Origin: Pseudomonas cuatrocienegasensis
Lineage (GTDB): Bacteria > Pseudomonadota > Gammaproteobacteria > Pseudomonadales > Pseudomonadaceae
DNA: 64,000 nucleotides
Reading direction: 5' to 3'
NCBI RefSeq assembly: GCF_900110925.1
Contig: NZ_FOFP01000004.1
Coordinates: forward strand, 169,250 to 233,249
Shown: positions 63,361 through 64,000 of the stretch, in pieces
Layout: every line of letters starts with the position of its first letter
Position numbering within the stretch: position 1 is the stretch's first letter
Position numbers and translations under genes: made by a program
The notes under the pieces: model-generated
What the model was told of the DNA's origin: nothing
The model's input: the letters and a program-made list of their open reading frames with translations, nothing else
Databases searched by the model: none

Positions 63361-64000
63361 ATGAAGATGATAAAAGCGCAATGGCTGACGCTGTTGCTGG
63401 TAATGAGCGGCGCCGCCCAGGGGGTTGCCGCTGACGACAGCCTGCCGACCCAGCTGACCCTCTACAAAGGCGATGTGCGGGTGCTCGAGGCGCCCGGTAT
63501 CGAGCGCCTGGCGGTCGGCAATACCGAGATTCTCAGCACCACACTGCTGAAGAATGAAGAGATGGTGCTGGTCGCCGAAGCGGAGGGTGAAACCACCGTG
63601 CAGGTGTGGTTCGAGGACGGCCACCGCGAGCAGATCGGCGTGGTGGTGGTCAAAGCCAACGGCTATCGCCAGGTTGGTGAACTGCGCCAGTTGCTCGCCG
63701 ATATTCCCGGCCTGCGCATACGCACGGTCGGCCGCCAGGTGGTGATGGAAGGGCGCCTGTACAGCACCGACCTGGAGCGGGTCAAAGACGCGGTGAAGTT
63801 CTACGACAACGTGCTGGTGTTGGCTGAAGAGCAGACCGGCGCGGCGACCAAGGCCGACTCCGGGCTGATGCTGACCGAGGTGCAGGCCATGCTCGGGCAG
63901 ATTCCGGGCATCTCGATCAAACCGGTGGGGCGGCAGATCGTGGTCGATGGCGACCTCAATGTCATCGACATCGAGCGCATCAAGCTGCTCAGCGCGCGCT
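63361..64000 (+). CDS. CpaC/RcpA-type secretin, 5' part
   Basis: The first 213 residues of an outer-membrane secretin for Tad pili; the gene continues past the window. A Sec signal peptide (LTLLLVMSGAAQGVAA), the pilus-assembly N-terminal domain (GDVRVLEAPGIERLAVGNTE, GETTVQVWFEDG) and two BON-like segments (LRIRTVGRQVVMEGRLYS and ISIKPVGRQIVVDGDLN) are visible. The secretin ring domain is not included. Confidence 0.9.
   Translation, partial: MKMIKAQWLTLLLVMSGAAQGVAADDSLPTQLTLYKGDVRVLEAPGIERLAVGNTEILSTTLLKNEEMVLVAEAEGETTVQVWFEDGHREQIGVVVVKANGYRQVGELRQLLADIPGLRIRTVGRQVVMEGRLYSTDLERVKDAVKFYDNVLVLAEEQTGAATKADSGLMLTEVQAMLGQIPGISIKPVGRQIVVDGDLNVIDIERIKLLSAR

Overview
The window is high-GC chromosomal DNA of a Pseudomonas species. 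The grounds are the block guaB, guaA, multicopper oxidase, tadA, mltF, purL (which I recall in this order, apart from an insertion, in P. aeruginosa), the mdc/mad malonate operon with a LysR regulator, phhR, the folM-folE-folX operon, a short LOV protein closely resembling those of P. putida, and many Pseudomonas-type REP palindromes. No rRNA, tRNA, CRISPR array, prophage or intact insertion sequence was seen.

Layout. 1-0.75 kb: the 5' part of a Fur-controlled TonB-dependent siderophore receptor. 0.9-4.05 kb: guaB and guaA. 4.1-9.9 kb: an accessory cluster (TauD-type dioxygenase, AraC and Crp/Fnr regulators, SDR, carotenoid/retinol-type FAD oxidoreductase, EthD protein) between guaA and the conserved LysE/multicopper oxidase/tadA/mltF/purL block (10.0-18.6 kb). 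18.6-25 kb: small conserved genes (tandem-motif CDGSH protein, YqfO-like, HopJ, DUF1244), a glycosyltransferase, a Baeyer-Villiger-type monooxygenase, cysZ and trxB. 25.2-33.7 kb: a probable light-responsive neighbourhood with the tetrahydromonapterin operon folM-folE-folX, a DUF6482 protein, a DCC protein, a class II LitR/CarH-like MerR regulator, an acyl-CoA dehydrogenase, a PilZ-like protein, a short LOV photosensor and a flavodoxin. TGTACA-type operators sit in the control regions of four of these transcription units. 33.9-38.9 kb: an aldolase/MEST-like hydrolase/DUF1569 operon, an SDR, and a saccharopine-dehydrogenase-like/DUF2269 pair. 39.3-40.8 kb: phhR. 41.2-49.8 kb: complete malonate decarboxylase system mdcABCDE-G-H-madLM with divergent mdcR. 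50-54.2 kb: small genes, an ABC-2 exporter and an MFS transporter. 54.2-55.1 kb: a 164-bp tandem array. 55.1-56.1 kb: an AraC-family regulator. 56.3-64 kb: the start of a Tad-like type IVb pilus locus, continuing past the window.

Most notable: (i) LOV photosensor, LitR repressor and repeated TGTACA operators together look like a light regulon that includes pterin and acyl-CoA genes. (ii) In the Tad-like locus, CpaB carries five ~62-residue GKVIGxV...VDANG repeats, and the same repeat is fused to a pseudopilin in the adjacent gene. (iii) Tandem intergenic repeats downstream of an MFS gene and of madM each contain a decayed copy of the 3' end of the gene just upstream, which suggests amplification that captures gene tails.
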